A DNA stretch of 64,000 bases, from the NCBI RefSeq assembly GCF_013403875.1, contig NZ_JACBNX010000015.1, forward strand, positions 83,105-147,104. The letters run 5' to 3'. A model generated the notes under the pieces. That model was not told the origin of the DNA, did no database searches, and was given only the letters and a program-made list of their open reading frames with translations. Positions 1 through 8,573 of this stretch are shown here, in pieces (the stretch's first letter is position 1; every line of letters begins with the position of its first letter). The stretch comes from Burkholderia guangdongensis. Lineage in GTDB: Bacteria; Pseudomonadota; Gammaproteobacteria; Burkholderiales; Burkholderiaceae. The position numbers were made by a program, and so were the translations under genes.

Positions 1-415
1 GGCGCGCATAGCCGACGCGCTGCGCATCGCCATGCGCGATCGTCGCGCTGAAACCCGCGAGGCCGCCGAAATCGCCGTCGAGCGGCGTCACGTCCAGTTG
101 CGCCTGCAGAAACGCGCCATCGACGACGAGCGTCAGCGCGGCCGCGCGCCGCTGCGCGAGCGTGACGCTCGCGCGCGACTTCGGCCATAGCGCGAAGAGC
201 AGCAGGCGTTCGTCGCGCGCGTAGAGTTCGCCGACGCTGAGCAGCGTCGTGCGCAACTGCCCTTCCCCGGTCGCGACGATCAGCGCCGCCGCGACGTCCG
301 CCTTGCGCGCGACGTCGGTGCCGTCGAACAGCGACACCACCTCAGGCGGCCACGCGTCGAACGTCCATTGCTCGAGCGCGGCGCGAGGCAGGCCGGCGGT
401 CGGGCCGGCGGTCAT
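1..415 (-). CDS. pyridoxamine 5'-phosphate oxidase-like (split-barrel) protein, 3' end outside window
   Basis: Partial gene read from an ATG at 415 to the left edge; the frame stays open for all 138 codons. The product starts MTAGPTAGLPRAALEQW and has alternating hydrophobic strands (LRTTLLSVGELYARDERLLL, then an ALWPKSRASVTLAQ stretch). This is the pattern I associate with flavin-binding split-barrel proteins of the PNPOx type, which usually reduce or bind small cofactors. No catalytic residue can be fixed from this fragment, so the family is a resemblance call. The start lies 36 bp downstream of the ferritin-like gene stop on the same strand, so the two are probably co-transcribed. Confidence 0.55.
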   Translation of the reverse strand, partial: MTAGPTAGLPRAALEQWTFDAWPPEVVSLFDGTDVARKADVAAALIVATGEGQLRTTLLSVGELYARDERLLLFALWPKSRASVTLAQRRAAALTLVVDGAFLQAQLDVTPLDGDFGGLAGFSATIAHGDAQRVGYAR

Positions 416-451
416 CGCGTCACCCCGCGGCGACGGCGCGCGGCGCGCTTT

Positions 452-1279
452 TCAACGAAAGAACACATGCTGCGTGATCTTCGCGAGCGGATAGTGGACG
501 CTCGGCTGAAGCTTCGCGGGCAGATCGAGCGGCTTCAGCAGCATCTTCACGCACATGTCGGCGGACAGATTGCGCCGCACGAGCGCACTCACGCGCGCCG
601 TGCGCGCACGGTTGTAGTCGCTGTCGCCGACGCGCTCCGGATAGCGGATCGCGAACACGTGGCGCAACGCGATCTCCGAGTCCTCGTTCTTGATTTCCAT
701 CACGCGACGCATCAGCGCGCCGAGCACCGCGAGCCGGCCGTTGCCCTCGAGCGCGTTGTACTTCTTGAAATATTTGAAGAAGTGCTTGTAGTGGCGCACC
801 TCGTCGGTGCGGATGTTGTCGGTGATCTCCTTCAGCACCGGCTCGTCCGAGCATTCGTTGATCGCCCGGTACAGCGTGGCGGTGCCGGTCTCGACGACGC
901 AGCGCGCGACCATCTCGAGCGCGCGCGTCTTCTCGAACGCGTCGATCGAGCAGGTTTTCGAGTACTCGTCGAAGAAGTTCGCGAATGCGGTGTCCCAGTC
1001 GAATTCCGGCCACACGTACGCGATGTAGGCCTTCAGTGCCCTGCCGTGCTGCAGTTCCTCGTGCTCCCACGCGTTGTTCAGCCACGCGGAAACTTCCGGA
1101 TCGTCGTTGAAGAATTCGCTGAGGTTGCTCGTGTACAGATCCGAGCCGCTCTCGATGAACGACGCTGCGCACAGCAGCAGCAGCAGATCCTCGTTCGCCG
1201 CGGCGCGTTGACGATCGATCCGCGTGAGATCGATGTCCTCGATTCGCCACGGCATGACATGCGTGGTTTCAGTCTGCAT
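452..1279 (-). CDS. ferritin-like di-iron domain protein
   Basis: 275-residue protein starting at ATG 1279 (MQTETTHVMPW). It has the helix-bundle signature of ferritin-like carboxylate di-iron proteins: a first glutamate at about E43 (FIESGSDLY), an ExxH motif at about E75-H78 (EELQHG), a further glutamate in VVETGTATLYRAI and a second ExxH in DEVRHYKHF. These are the expected metal ligands. The substrate or storage role cannot be read from sequence; such proteins may be oxidases/oxygenases or iron-handling proteins. A longer open frame extends upstream, but its composition and the lack of a ribosome site argue against it. It leads a two-gene minus-strand unit with the split-barrel gene. Confidence 0.8.
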   Translation of the reverse strand: MQTETTHVMPWRIEDIDLTRIDRQRAAANEDLLLLLCAASFIESGSDLYTSNLSEFFNDDPEVSAWLNNAWEHEELQHGRALKAYIAYVWPEFDWDTAFANFFDEYSKTCSIDAFEKTRALEMVARCVVETGTATLYRAINECSDEPVLKEITDNIRTDEVRHYKHFFKYFKKYNALEGNGRLAVLGALMRRVMEIKNEDSEIALRHVFAIRYPERVGDSDYNRARTARVSALVRRNLSADMCVKMLLKPLDLPAKLQPSVHYPLAKITQHVFFR

Positions 1280-1494
1280 GGTGTCGCGCTCCAAACGCCG
1301 CCTCGGCAAGCGGCCCGCGCAATGCGGGCGACACGTGTCGAAGCGGCACATACCAACCGTGTTCGAGACATTCCAGAATGGTATCCGGACTTGTATGATC
1401 CTGCTCCCAACCACTGACCATACCCGACAGACGCAGTTCCACTTCAGCGCTTCAGTAATATTAGATGCGTAATTCGAATGATGCCCGTGAAACG

Positions 1495-1517
1495 ACAAGC
1501 GGCCCCACGGGCCGCGC
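1495..1517 (-). terminator. hairpin downstream of the gamma-glutamyltransferase gene
   Basis: Perfect 7-bp arms GCGGCCC/GGGCCGC around a CAC loop at 1499-1515. On the minus strand the stem is followed by a T-rich run (TTGTCGTTT). It lies 30 bp past the ggt stop and ahead of the ferritin-like gene, so it probably ends ggt transcription. Confidence 0.5.
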
Positions 1518-1544
1518 TTTCGACAGCAGGCTGGAAGCGATCCG

Positions 1545-3185
1545 TCAGAAACCGGCCGCGAGACCGTCGCGCCGGCTGTCGCTCGCGGCCACGTAGCCGC
1601 GCTCGCGATCGTCGCGGTCGAGCCGCCAGATGAACTGCCCCGAACCGAAATCCATGTACGGATCGTCGATCGACTGAATCGCGTGGCCGCGCGCGACGAG
1701 CGCATCGACGAGCGTGTGGTCCATGCTCGACTCGACGTCGAGCGTGAAGTCGCGATTGACCTTCCAGCGCGGCGCATCGCACGCGGCCTGCGGCTGCTGG
1801 CCGTAGCCGACCATCCGCACGAGCGTCTGCAGATGCCCCTGCGGCTGCATGTCGCCGCCCATCACGCCGAAGCTCATCACCGCCTCGGTGCGGCCGTTCA
1901 CCTGCTCGGTCAGGAACGCCGGGATGATCGTATGGAACGGACGCTTGCCGCCATCGACCACGTTCGGCGACGCCGGGTCCATCGAGAAGCCGCAGCCGCG
2001 ATTCTGCAGCGCGATCCCCGCGCCCGGCACGACGAGCCCCGAGCCGAAGCCCATGTAGTTCGACTGGATGAAGCTGACCATCATCCCGCGCTCGTCGGCC
2101 GCCGACAGATAGATCGTGCCGCCCGCGCGCGGCATTCCGAAGCCGAAGTGCGTCGCGCGCGTGCGGTCGATCAGCTTCGCGCGCGACGCGAGATACGCGT
2201 CGTCGAGCATCTGCGCGGGCGTCACGTCCATCGCGCGCGGATCGGCGACGTAACGATAGACGTCCGCGAACGCGAGCTTCATCGCCTCGATCAGCACGTG
2301 CTGCGTGTCTGGCGAATCGATGCCCGCGTCGCCGATGCCGACATGCTCGACGATGCCGAGCGCGATCAGCGCGGCGATCCCCTGCCCGTTTGGCGGAATC
2401 TCGTGGACCGTGTAATCGCGAAAGCGCTTGCCGATCGGCTCGACCCATTCGGGCCGGTAAGCGCGCAGATCCGCGCCGGTCAGCGCGCCGCCGCCTTCGC
2501 GCGCGAACGCCGCGATCCGCTCGGCGATCTCGCCTTCGTAGAACGCACGCGCGCCGTCGCGCGCGAGCGCGCGCAGCGTCGTCGCGTGGCCGGGCAGGCG
2601 CACGCGCTCGCCGACTTCCGGCGCGCGGCCGTTCGGCATGAACGTGTCCGCGAAGCCCGGCAGCGATTTCAGCGCGGGCACCGCGGCCGCCCACTTGTGC
2701 GCGACGATCGGCGGCACCGCATAGCCGCGCTCCGCGATCTCGATCGCCGGTTCGAGCAAATCCGCGAACGGCAGCGAGCCGAACTTCGCGTGCAGCGCCT
2801 CCCAGCCCGCGACCACGCCCGGCACCGTCACCGTGTCCCAGCCGCGCGTCGGCTGCCGCGCGATGCCAGGCGCGGCCTCGCCGTGGCGGCGCTTGAAGTA
2901 GTCGACGTTCCACGCGGCCGGCGCGACGCCCGATGCATTGAGCCCGGAGAGCCGCTCGCCGTCCCACACGAGCGCGAACGCATCGCCGCCGAGCCCGCAC
3001 GACACCGGCTCGACGACCGTGATCGCGGCCGCGGCCGCGAGCGCCGCGTCGACCGCGTTGCCGCCTTTCCACAGCATCCGCAGGCCCGCCTGCGCGGCGA
3101 GCGGATGCGACGTCGACACCACGTTGCGCGCGAACACCGGAATGCGCGTCGTCGGATACGGGTTCTGCCAGTTGAAGCCAGTCAT
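1545..3185 (-). CDS. gamma-glutamyltransferase family protein
   Basis: 546-residue member of the Ntn-hydrolase gamma-glutamyltranspeptidase family. These are made as a proenzyme and cleave themselves at a threonine that becomes the nucleophile; they hydrolyse or transfer gamma-glutamyl groups, typically from glutathione. The N-terminal part has GGNAVDAALAAAAA and VEPVSCGLGGD. The putative processing threonine is about T357 in AGGTIYLSAAD, followed by GSGLVVPGAGIALQNRG, the usual small-subunit block. No signal peptide is evident, so it may be a cytoplasmic YwrD-like member. I chose ATG 3185 over GTG 3194 because AGGTG lies 6 bases upstream of it. A perfect inverted repeat lies about 75 bp upstream, between this gene and the divergent glpR. 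Confidence 0.85.
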   Translation of the reverse strand: MTGFNWQNPYPTTRIPVFARNVVSTSHPLAAQAGLRMLWKGGNAVDAALAAAAAITVVEPVSCGLGGDAFALVWDGERLSGLNASGVAPAAWNVDYFKRRHGEAAPGIARQPTRGWDTVTVPGVVAGWEALHAKFGSLPFADLLEPAIEIAERGYAVPPIVAHKWAAAVPALKSLPGFADTFMPNGRAPEVGERVRLPGHATTLRALARDGARAFYEGEIAERIAAFAREGGGALTGADLRAYRPEWVEPIGKRFRDYTVHEIPPNGQGIAALIALGIVEHVGIGDAGIDSPDTQHVLIEAMKLAFADVYRYVADPRAMDVTPAQMLDDAYLASRAKLIDRTRATHFGFGMPRAGGTIYLSAADERGMMVSFIQSNYMGFGSGLVVPGAGIALQNRGCGFSMDPASPNVVDGGKRPFHTIIPAFLTEQVNGRTEAVMSFGVMGGDMQPQGHLQTLVRMVGYGQQPQAACDAPRWKVNRDFTLDVESSMDHTLVDALVARGHAIQSIDDPYMDFGSGQFIWRLDRDDRERGYVAASDSRRDGLAAGF

Positions 3186-3258
3186 CGGATACACCTCGTC
3201 GGAAGCCAGCGCGGAATCGCGCGAGCCGACATTCCAGCGTGATCGGCCGGATCGCGCA

Positions 3259-3279
3259 AATTCATTTATTTAATGAATT
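3259..3279. promoter_or_regulatory. perfect inverted repeat, candidate operator between ggt and glpR
   Basis: AATTCATT (3259-3266), 5-bp spacer, AATGAATT (3272-3279), in an AT-rich patch within very GC-rich DNA. It lies about 75 bp upstream of the ggt start and 112 bp upstream of glpR. The shape suits a dimeric regulator; the regulator is unknown. Confidence 0.5.
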
Positions 3280-3352
3280 GATGCACAAACCGTATCAATC
3301 CCCATGAAGCGCGATCGCGGCCCGCGCGCCCGGCGCATCGGCCGAACGCCCT

Positions 3353-3358
3353 TACAAT
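3353..3358 (+). promoter_or_regulatory. -10 element of glpR
   Basis: TACAAT, 32 bp ahead of the glpR ATG. No convincing -35 hexamer at the usual distance. Confidence 0.4.
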
Positions 3359-3390
3359 AGCCGCTTCGCCTTCCCGCCCGTGTCGCCGCC

Positions 3391-4170
3391 ATGCCCCGAG
3401 ATCCCCGCCTCACCCTGAACGCGCGCCAGCAGGCGCTACTCGACTGGGTGCAGCGCGACGGCTTCGTGACCGTCGACGATCTCGCCGCGCATTTCGCGGT
3501 CACGCCGCAGACGATCCGCCGCGACGTGAACTGGCTTGCCGACCTGAACCTGCTGCGCCGCTATCACGGCGGCGCAAGCCTGCCGACGAGCGCCGAGAAC
3601 GTGTCGTACAGCGCGCGCCAGCGGATGTTCCACGACGAGAAGCGGCGCATCGCGGCGCTCGCCGCGTCGCACATCCCGGATCAGGCGTCGCTGTTCATCA
3701 ACCTCGGCACGACGACCGAGGAAGTCGCGCGTGCGTTGAACCGCCATCACGGGCTGCGCGTGATCACGAACAACCTGAACGTCGCGTCGATGATGAGCGG
3801 CTATCCGGACTGCGAGGTGCTGATCACCGGCGGCATCGTGCGGCCGTGGGACAAGGGCATCGTCGGCGAGCTCGCGATCGAGTTCATCCGGCAGTTCAAG
3901 GTCGACTACGCGATCGTCGGCACGTCCGCGATCGAGCCGGACGGCACGCTGCGCGACTTCGACACGCGGGAGGTGCGCGTGGCCGAGGCGATCATCGCGC
4001 ATGCGCGCACCGCGTATCTGGTCGCCGACCACTCGAAGGTCGGCCGCCCGGCGCTCGTGCGCCAGGGGCATCTGTCGCAGATCCACGCGCTCTTCACCGA
4101 CAAGCCGCTGCCGCCCGAGATGGCCGACGCGGTCGCGGCGGCCGGCACGCAAGTCTTCGTCGCCGACTGA
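3391..4170 (+). CDS. glpR: DeoR-family glycerol-3-phosphate regulon repressor
   Basis: 259-residue DeoR-type regulator. The N-terminal helix-turn-helix lies at about residues 8-60 (LTLNARQQALLDWVQRDGFV, then FAVTPQTIRRDVNWLADLNL). The C-terminal DeoR sensor domain has FINLGTTTEEVARAL, NNLNVA, GGIVRPWDKGIVGE and VADHSKVGRPA. GlpR proteins repress glycerol-3-phosphate uptake and breakdown and release DNA on binding a phosphorylated triose-type effector. Position supports the name: glpD and glpK follow on the same strand, and the glpD promoter carries several TTCG/CGAA half-sites. The ATG at 3391 follows a TACAAT -10. Paralogous DeoR proteins look alike, so the name depends partly on context. 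Confidence 0.88.
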   Translation: MPRDPRLTLNARQQALLDWVQRDGFVTVDDLAAHFAVTPQTIRRDVNWLADLNLLRRYHGGASLPTSAENVSYSARQRMFHDEKRRIAALAASHIPDQASLFINLGTTTEEVARALNRHHGLRVITNNLNVASMMSGYPDCEVLITGGIVRPWDKGIVGELAIEFIRQFKVDYAIVGTSAIEPDGTLRDFDTREVRVAEAIIAHARTAYLVADHSKVGRPALVRQGHLSQIHALFTDKPLPPEMADAVAAAGTQVFVAD

Positions 4171-4282
4171 CCGGCGATGCTGCGCCGCACCCAAAACTTC
4201 AAGTGAAATCAAGAAGTTGGCCGTCAGCGCAAACCGCTTCCGGCGGGCGCGACTGTCAATCTGAAAATTAACAGGGCACGAT

Positions 4283-4311
4283 TTGGCGTTGCCCGTCCGC
4301 TCGACTAGACT
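4283..4311 (+). promoter_or_regulatory. candidate sigma-70 promoter ahead of a 65-residue ORF
   Basis: TTGGCG (4283-4288), 17-bp spacer, TAGACT (4306-4311), in the 300-bp gap after glpR. It would give a leader of about 150 nt before the ATG at 4471. Nothing else recognisable was seen in the 4171-4470 gap. Confidence 0.5.
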
Positions 4312-4470
4312 CCAGTTCCCTGGCCCGGTGCCCGCGTCATTCGCGCGTCCGAAAGCGGTCCCCACCGAGCAGGCGCAAACAGCTTTTCCCCCCACGCCAC
4401 CTTGCTGGGTATCTCGCACCGGACATCGAACCGGATGCGAGGGCAATCCGGTTGTCATGGAGAGAACGCA

Positions 4471-4668
4471 ATGCTGAGTCCGCATGAATTCGCCACGCTA
4501 CTGCTAGTGAAAGACGCCCCCGACCACCACGACATGGAGCGCGAGGAACTCGACGCACTGCTCGAACAGCAGCTCGTCCGCCTCGAAGGCCTTGGATCGG
4601 GCCGCCGATACTGCGTCACCGAGACCGGCGACGCGACGCTGCGCTCGATCAAATACCGATTTTCCTGA
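4471..4668 (+). CDS. small conserved-looking protein, 65 residues
   Basis: ORF from ATG 4471 (MLSPHEFATLLLVKDAPDHH) to TGA 4668, with AGAGA 6 bases before the start and a plausible promoter at 4283. The order is helix-rich, with acidic DMEREELDALLEQQLVRLEG followed by a two-strand-like end (GRRYCVTETGDATLRSI). This resembles the helix-plus-wing half of a small winged-helix protein, but no DNA contact can be claimed. Base use matches its neighbours. It lies alone between glpR and a minus-strand lipoprotein gene. Function unknown. Confidence 0.6.
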   Translation: MLSPHEFATLLLVKDAPDHHDMEREELDALLEQQLVRLEGLGSGRRYCVTETGDATLRSIKYRFS

Positions 4669-4759
4669 CCGCGGCGGCCGCCGGACAGCCGCCGCGCGCA
4701 TCATTGCCGGCCACGTACCCGCCACGGGACGCAGCCGGTTCGCCACGCATATCGACGCA

Positions 4760-4780
4760 GGGCGCCCGAACCGGGCGCCC
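4760..4780. repeat. 9-bp-arm hairpin in the gap after the small ORF
   Basis: GGGCGCCCG / CGGGCGCCC with an AAC loop. No T tract follows on either strand, so it is only a possible terminator between the small ORF and the convergent lipoprotein gene. Confidence 0.4.
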
Positions 4781-4856
4781 GGGATGCGGTCGTTCGTGCA
4801 TGCCGTCCGCGCTTGCCGTCCGCTGCTGCCGTGCGTTCTTGCCGTCCGTTTCTACC

Positions 4857-5219
4857 TTAGCCGCCGCGCAGCGTCGGATCGACGGCCGCGCGCCAGCTCA
4901 GCGCCTGCGCACGCGCGTCGTTGAAGTAGCTCACCCACGCGGCGCGGCCGGGCGAGCCCGGCGCCGCGTAGTGCGCCGAAAGTTCGTTTACGAACGCGCA
5001 GTAGCGCGCATCCGGCACGCCGCCGTGACGTTTCGCGACGTACGCGTCGTAGAGCGCCGAATAGGCCGGCCGCGCATCCACGCCCCAGTCGCGTGCCGCG
5101 CCGCCGCACGACGTCTGCAGCGCGTCGAACGACGGCGCCCGCCAGCCTCCGCCGAGCGGCAAATCGGCCGCGCAGCCCGCGAGCGCGGTTAGCGCGCCCG
5201 CGATGATCCAGATACGCAT
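4857..5219 (-). CDS. small putative lipoprotein
   Basis: 120 residues from ATG 5219, with a GGGGGA ribosome site just upstream. The N-terminus MRIWIIAGALTALAGCAAD is a lipoprotein signal peptide; the lipobox is LAGC with the lipidated cysteine at about residue 16. The rest is a short soluble domain with two further cysteines (TSCGG and RYCAF) and aromatic helices (YSALYDAYVAKRHGG, WVSYFNDARAQALSW). I do not recognise the family. It is divergent from glpD, and their starts face each other across the 140-bp gap holding the glpD promoter. Confidence 0.7.
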   Translation of the reverse strand: MRIWIIAGALTALAGCAADLPLGGGWRAPSFDALQTSCGGAARDWGVDARPAYSALYDAYVAKRHGGVPDARYCAFVNELSAHYAAPGSPGRAAWVSYFNDARAQALSWRAAVDPTLRGG

Positions 5220-5292
5220 GACATCCCCCTGCGTCGACACGACGATACGGCAAGTATCGTCCGGGAACGCGCGCCGTGCCATCGTGCGCGTC

Positions 5293-5343
5293 TTTCGAAC
5301 TTTACATCTTCGAATTTGTTCGTTAAATTTCGAATTCGAACAT
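5293..5343 (+). promoter_or_regulatory. glpD promoter with overlapping GlpR-type half-sites
   Basis: A -35 TTTACA (5301-5306), 17-bp spacer and -10 TAAATT (5324-5329) form a good sigma-70 promoter. The same stretch holds repeated TTCG/CGAA words: TTTCGAAC, CTTCGAAT, TTGTTCGTTAAA and TTCGAATTCGAACAT. E. coli GlpR operators are built from similar TTCG-type half-sites, so repression by the neighbouring GlpR is likely. This is read from sequence only. Confidence 0.65.
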
Positions 5344-5360
5344 CATCAACGAGATCGCAG

Positions 5361-6938
5361 GTGACCGAACGCACTCTCCTCGACCTGCTCGTCATCGGCG
5401 GCGGCATCAACGGCGCGGGGATCGCGCGCGACGCGGCCGGCCGCGGCCTGTCGGTCGTGCTCTGCGAGCAGGACGATCTCGCGTCGCACACGTCGTCGGC
5501 GAGCACGAAGCTGATCCATGGCGGGCTGCGCTATCTCGAGTACAACGAGTTCGGGCTCGTCCGCAAGGCGCTGATGGAGCGCGAGACCTTGATGCGCGCG
5601 GCGCCGCAGATCATCCGGCCGCTGCGCTTCGTGATGCCGCACGTGCCGAACCTGCGTCCCGCGTGGCTGATCCGCCTCGGCCTCGTCCTCTACGATCACC
5701 TCGCGAAGCGCGAGTTGCTGCCCGGCTCGCGCGGCATCGACATGCGCCGCCATCCGGCCGGCGCGCCCCTCGTCGCGTCGATCCGGCGCGGCTTCGTTTA
5801 TTCGGACGGCTGGGTCGACGATGCGCGCCTCGTCGTGCTGAACGCGATCGACGCGAACGAGCGCGGCGCCGAGATCCTGACACGCACGAAGCTCGTGTCG
5901 GCCGAGCGCGTCGGCCGCGAGTGGCACGCGCGGCTCGCGCTCGCCGACGGCACGACGCGCGTCGTGCGCGCCCGCGCGATCGCGAACGCGGCCGGCCCGT
6001 GGGTCGGCGACGTGCTGCACGGCGCGCTCGGCCGCGACGCGCGGCACAGCGTGCGGCTCGTGAAGGGCAGCCACATCGTCGTGCCGCGGCTGTTCGAGCA
6101 CGATCACGCCTATATCTTCCAGAACCCGGACAAGCGGATCGTCTTTGCGATCCCGTACGAGCGCGACTTCACGCTGATCGGCACGACCGACGTCGAATAC
6201 ACGGCCGATCCGGCGAAAGTGTCGATCGACCGCGACGAGACGCGCTATCTGTGCGACTCGATCAACCGCTACTTCACGCGCAAGATCGCGCCGGCCGACG
6301 TGCGCTGGACGTACTCGGGCGTGCGCCCGCTGCTCGAGGACGAGCATGCGGACAATCCGTCGGCCGTCACGCGCGACTACAAGCTCGAGCTCGACGACGG
6401 CGACGGCGCGCCGCTGCTCTCGGTGTTCGGCGGCAAGATCACGACGTTCCGCAAGCTCGCGGAGGAAGCGGCCGACCTGCTGTGCGGCGCGCTCGGCCGC
6501 GACGCGCGCGCGTGGACGGCAGGCGTGCCGCTGCCGGGCGGCGATATCGCGAACGCGGCGTTCGACGCGTTCGCCGCCGGGTTCAGCGAGCGGCATCCGT
6601 GGCTGCCGGCCGCGCTCGCGCGCCGCTACGCGCACGCGTACGGCACGCGCGCGGCGCGCGTGATCGGCGGCGCGGCGTCGCTCGCCGGCCTCGGCGCGGA
6701 AATCGCGCCCGGGCTGTACGAGGCGGAGCTGCGCTACCTGCGCGACGCCGAATGGGCGACGCGCGCGGACGACGTGCTGTGGCGCCGCTCGAAGCTCGGG
6801 CTGCACGTCGAGCCGGGTACGCTCGACGCGGTGACGGCGGCCGTCGACGCGTGGTTCGCGGGCACGCCCGCAGGCGTGCCCGCTCCCGCTCCCGCGCCCA
6901 CACTCACGCCCACATCCACGCCAGCGACGCACGGCTGA
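5361..6938 (+). CDS. glpD: aerobic glycerol-3-phosphate dehydrogenase
   Basis: 525-residue FAD enzyme of the inner membrane face that oxidises sn-glycerol 3-phosphate to dihydroxyacetone phosphate and feeds electrons to quinone. The dinucleotide fold is at the N-terminus ([20 protein letters not shown]). Family blocks follow: [16 protein letters not shown], the [11 protein letters not shown] stretch, [24 protein letters not shown] sequence and [15 protein letters not shown] chose GTG 5361 because the upstream in-frame ATG at 5316 lies inside the promoter. The C-terminus ends in a low-complexity tail rich in Pro, Ala and Thr (about residues 500-525), beyond the usual end of the family. glpK follows after 100 bp. 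Confidence 0.93.
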   Translation: MTERTLLDLLVIGGGINGAGIARDAAGRGLSVVLCEQDDLASHTSSASTKLIHGGLRYLEYNEFGLVRKALMERETLMRAAPQIIRPLRFVMPHVPNLRPAWLIRLGLVLYDHLAKRELLPGSRGIDMRRHPAGAPLVASIRRGFVYSDGWVDDARLVVLNAIDANERGAEILTRTKLVSAERVGREWHARLALADGTTRVVRARAIANAAGPWVGDVLHGALGRDARHSVRLVKGSHIVVPRLFEHDHAYIFQNPDKRIVFAIPYERDFTLIGTTDVEYTADPAKVSIDRDETRYLCDSINRYFTRKIAPADVRWTYSGVRPLLEDEHADNPSAVTRDYKLELDDGDGAPLLSVFGGKITTFRKLAEEAADLLCGALGRDARAWTAGVPLPGGDIANAAFDAFAAGFSERHPWLPAALARRYAHAYGTRAARVIGGAASLAGLGAEIAPGLYEAELRYLRDAEWATRADDVLWRRSKLGLHVEPGTLDAVTAAVDAWFAGTPAGVPAPAPAPTLTPTSTPATHG

Positions 6939-7038
6939 CGCGCGGCCCGGATCCCGCATGCCGAATGCCCGCTCGGCGCAACACCCTTCCCGAATCGCGC
7001 ATTCCAAGGCACGCTACGCGAAACACGGAGACACCACC

Positions 7039-8544
7039 ATGCAGGACCAGTACATCCTCGCACTCGACCAGGGGACGACGAGCTCGCGCGCGATGCTGTT
7101 CGACCGCCACGGCAACGTCGTATCGTCCGCGCAGAAGGAGTTCGCGCAGATCTATCCGCGGCCGGGCTGGGTCGAGCACGATCCGCACGAAATCTGGTCG
7201 ACGCAGGCGGGCGTCGCGGCCGAGGCGGTCACGCGCACCGGCCTCACCGGCGCGTCGATCGCCGCGATCGGCATCACGAATCAGCGCGAGACGACGATCG
7301 TCTGGAATCGCGACACCGGCCAGCCGGTCTACAACGCGATCGTCTGGCAGGACCGCCGCACCGCCGACTTCTGCGACACGCTGAAGGCGCAGGGCCACGA
7401 AGCGGCGGTCCGCGCGAAGACGGGCCTGCCGATCGACGCGTACTTCTCCGCGACGAAGATCCGCTGGATCCTCGACAACGTCCCCGGCGCGCGCGACGAC
7501 GCACGCCAGGGCAAGCTCGCGTTCGGCACCGTCGACAGCTGGCTCGTGTGGAACTTCACGCAACACGCGCTGCACGTGACCGACGTGACGAACGCGTCGC
7601 GCACGATGCTGTTCAACATCCACACGCGGCAGTGGGACGACGACCTGCTCGCGCTGTTCGACATCCCGCGCGCGATGCTGCCGGACGTGAAGGCGTCGTC
7701 CGACATCTACGGGCCGACGAAGACGACCGTGTTCGCATCGAAGATTCCGCTCGCGGGGATCGCGGGCGATCAGCATGCGGCACTGTTCGGCCAGATGTGC
7801 ACGACGTCCGGGATGGTGAAGAACACATACGGCACCGGCTGCTTCCTGATGATGAACACCGGCGCGACGCCGATCGAATCGAAGAACCATCTCGTCACGA
7901 CGATCGCGTGGCAGATCGGCGACGACGTGCGGTACGCGCTCGAGGGCAGCATCTTCATCGCGGGCGCGGTCGTGCAGTGGCTGCGCGACGGGCTCGGAAT
8001 CATCCGGCACGCGGCGGACGTCGAAGCGCTCGCCGCGCGCGTGCCGCACAGCGACGGCGTGTATCTCGTTCCCGCGTTCGCGGGCCTCGGCGCGCCGCAC
8101 TGGAACGCGCGCGCGCGCGGCTCGCTGTTCGGGCTCACGCGCGGCACGACGTCCGCGCATCTCGCGCGCGCGGCGCTCGACGCGATCGCCTACCAGTCGC
8201 TCGACGTGCTCGCCGCGATGGAGGCCGATTCCGGCATCCGCATCGGCGAGCTGCGCGTCGACGGCGGCGCGAGCGCGAACGATCTGCTGATGCAGTTCCA
8301 GGCCGACCTGCTCGGCGTCGATGCGGTGCGTCCGCGGATCACCGAGACGACCGCGCTCGGCGCCGCGTATCTCGCGGGCCTCGCGGTCGGTTACTGGCAA
8401 GGCGTCGACGAGCTGCACAGCCAGTGGCGGCTCGACCGGCGCTTCGCGCCGTCGATGCCGGCCGCGCAGGTCGACGCGTGCCGCGCCGGCTGGCAGCGCG
8501 CGGTGCGCGCGGCGAAGGCGTGGGCCGACGACGCCGCGCAATAG
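7039..8544 (+). CDS. glpK: glycerol kinase
   Basis: 501-residue FGGY-family kinase that phosphorylates glycerol to glycerol 3-phosphate, the substrate of GlpD. The N-terminal phosphate-binding motif is [15 protein letters not shown], with [20 protein letters not shown] and DSWLVWN following. The C-terminal ATP-binding block includes GTGCFLMMN and [17 protein letters not shown], then [16 protein letters not shown]. Length matches the E. coli enzyme (about 502). ATG 7039 has ACGGAGA upstream. No glycerol facilitator (glpF) lies in this window. Confidence 0.96.
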   Translation: MQDQYILALDQGTTSSRAMLFDRHGNVVSSAQKEFAQIYPRPGWVEHDPHEIWSTQAGVAAEAVTRTGLTGASIAAIGITNQRETTIVWNRDTGQPVYNAIVWQDRRTADFCDTLKAQGHEAAVRAKTGLPIDAYFSATKIRWILDNVPGARDDARQGKLAFGTVDSWLVWNFTQHALHVTDVTNASRTMLFNIHTRQWDDDLLALFDIPRAMLPDVKASSDIYGPTKTTVFASKIPLAGIAGDQHAALFGQMCTTSGMVKNTYGTGCFLMMNTGATPIESKNHLVTTIAWQIGDDVRYALEGSIFIAGAVVQWLRDGLGIIRHAADVEALAARVPHSDGVYLVPAFAGLGAPHWNARARGSLFGLTRGTTSAHLARAALDAIAYQSLDVLAAMEADSGIRIGELRVDGGASANDLLMQFQADLLGVDAVRPRITETTALGAAYLAGLAVGYWQGVDELHSQWRLDRRFAPSMPAAQVDACRAGWQRAVRAAKAWADDAAQ

Positions 8545-8573
8545 CGGTCGCGCGAAAACACGTATCATGGCGC

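Noticed and set aside
1280..1777. Longer N-terminus for the ferritin-like protein reading into 1777
   Set aside because: The added 160 residues are Arg/Ser-rich, overlap the end of the gamma-glutamyltransferase gene and lack a ribosome site.
5316..5360. Upstream ATG at 5316 as the glpD start
   Set aside because: It falls between the -35 and -10 hexamers of the best promoter; GTG 5361 fits the family start.
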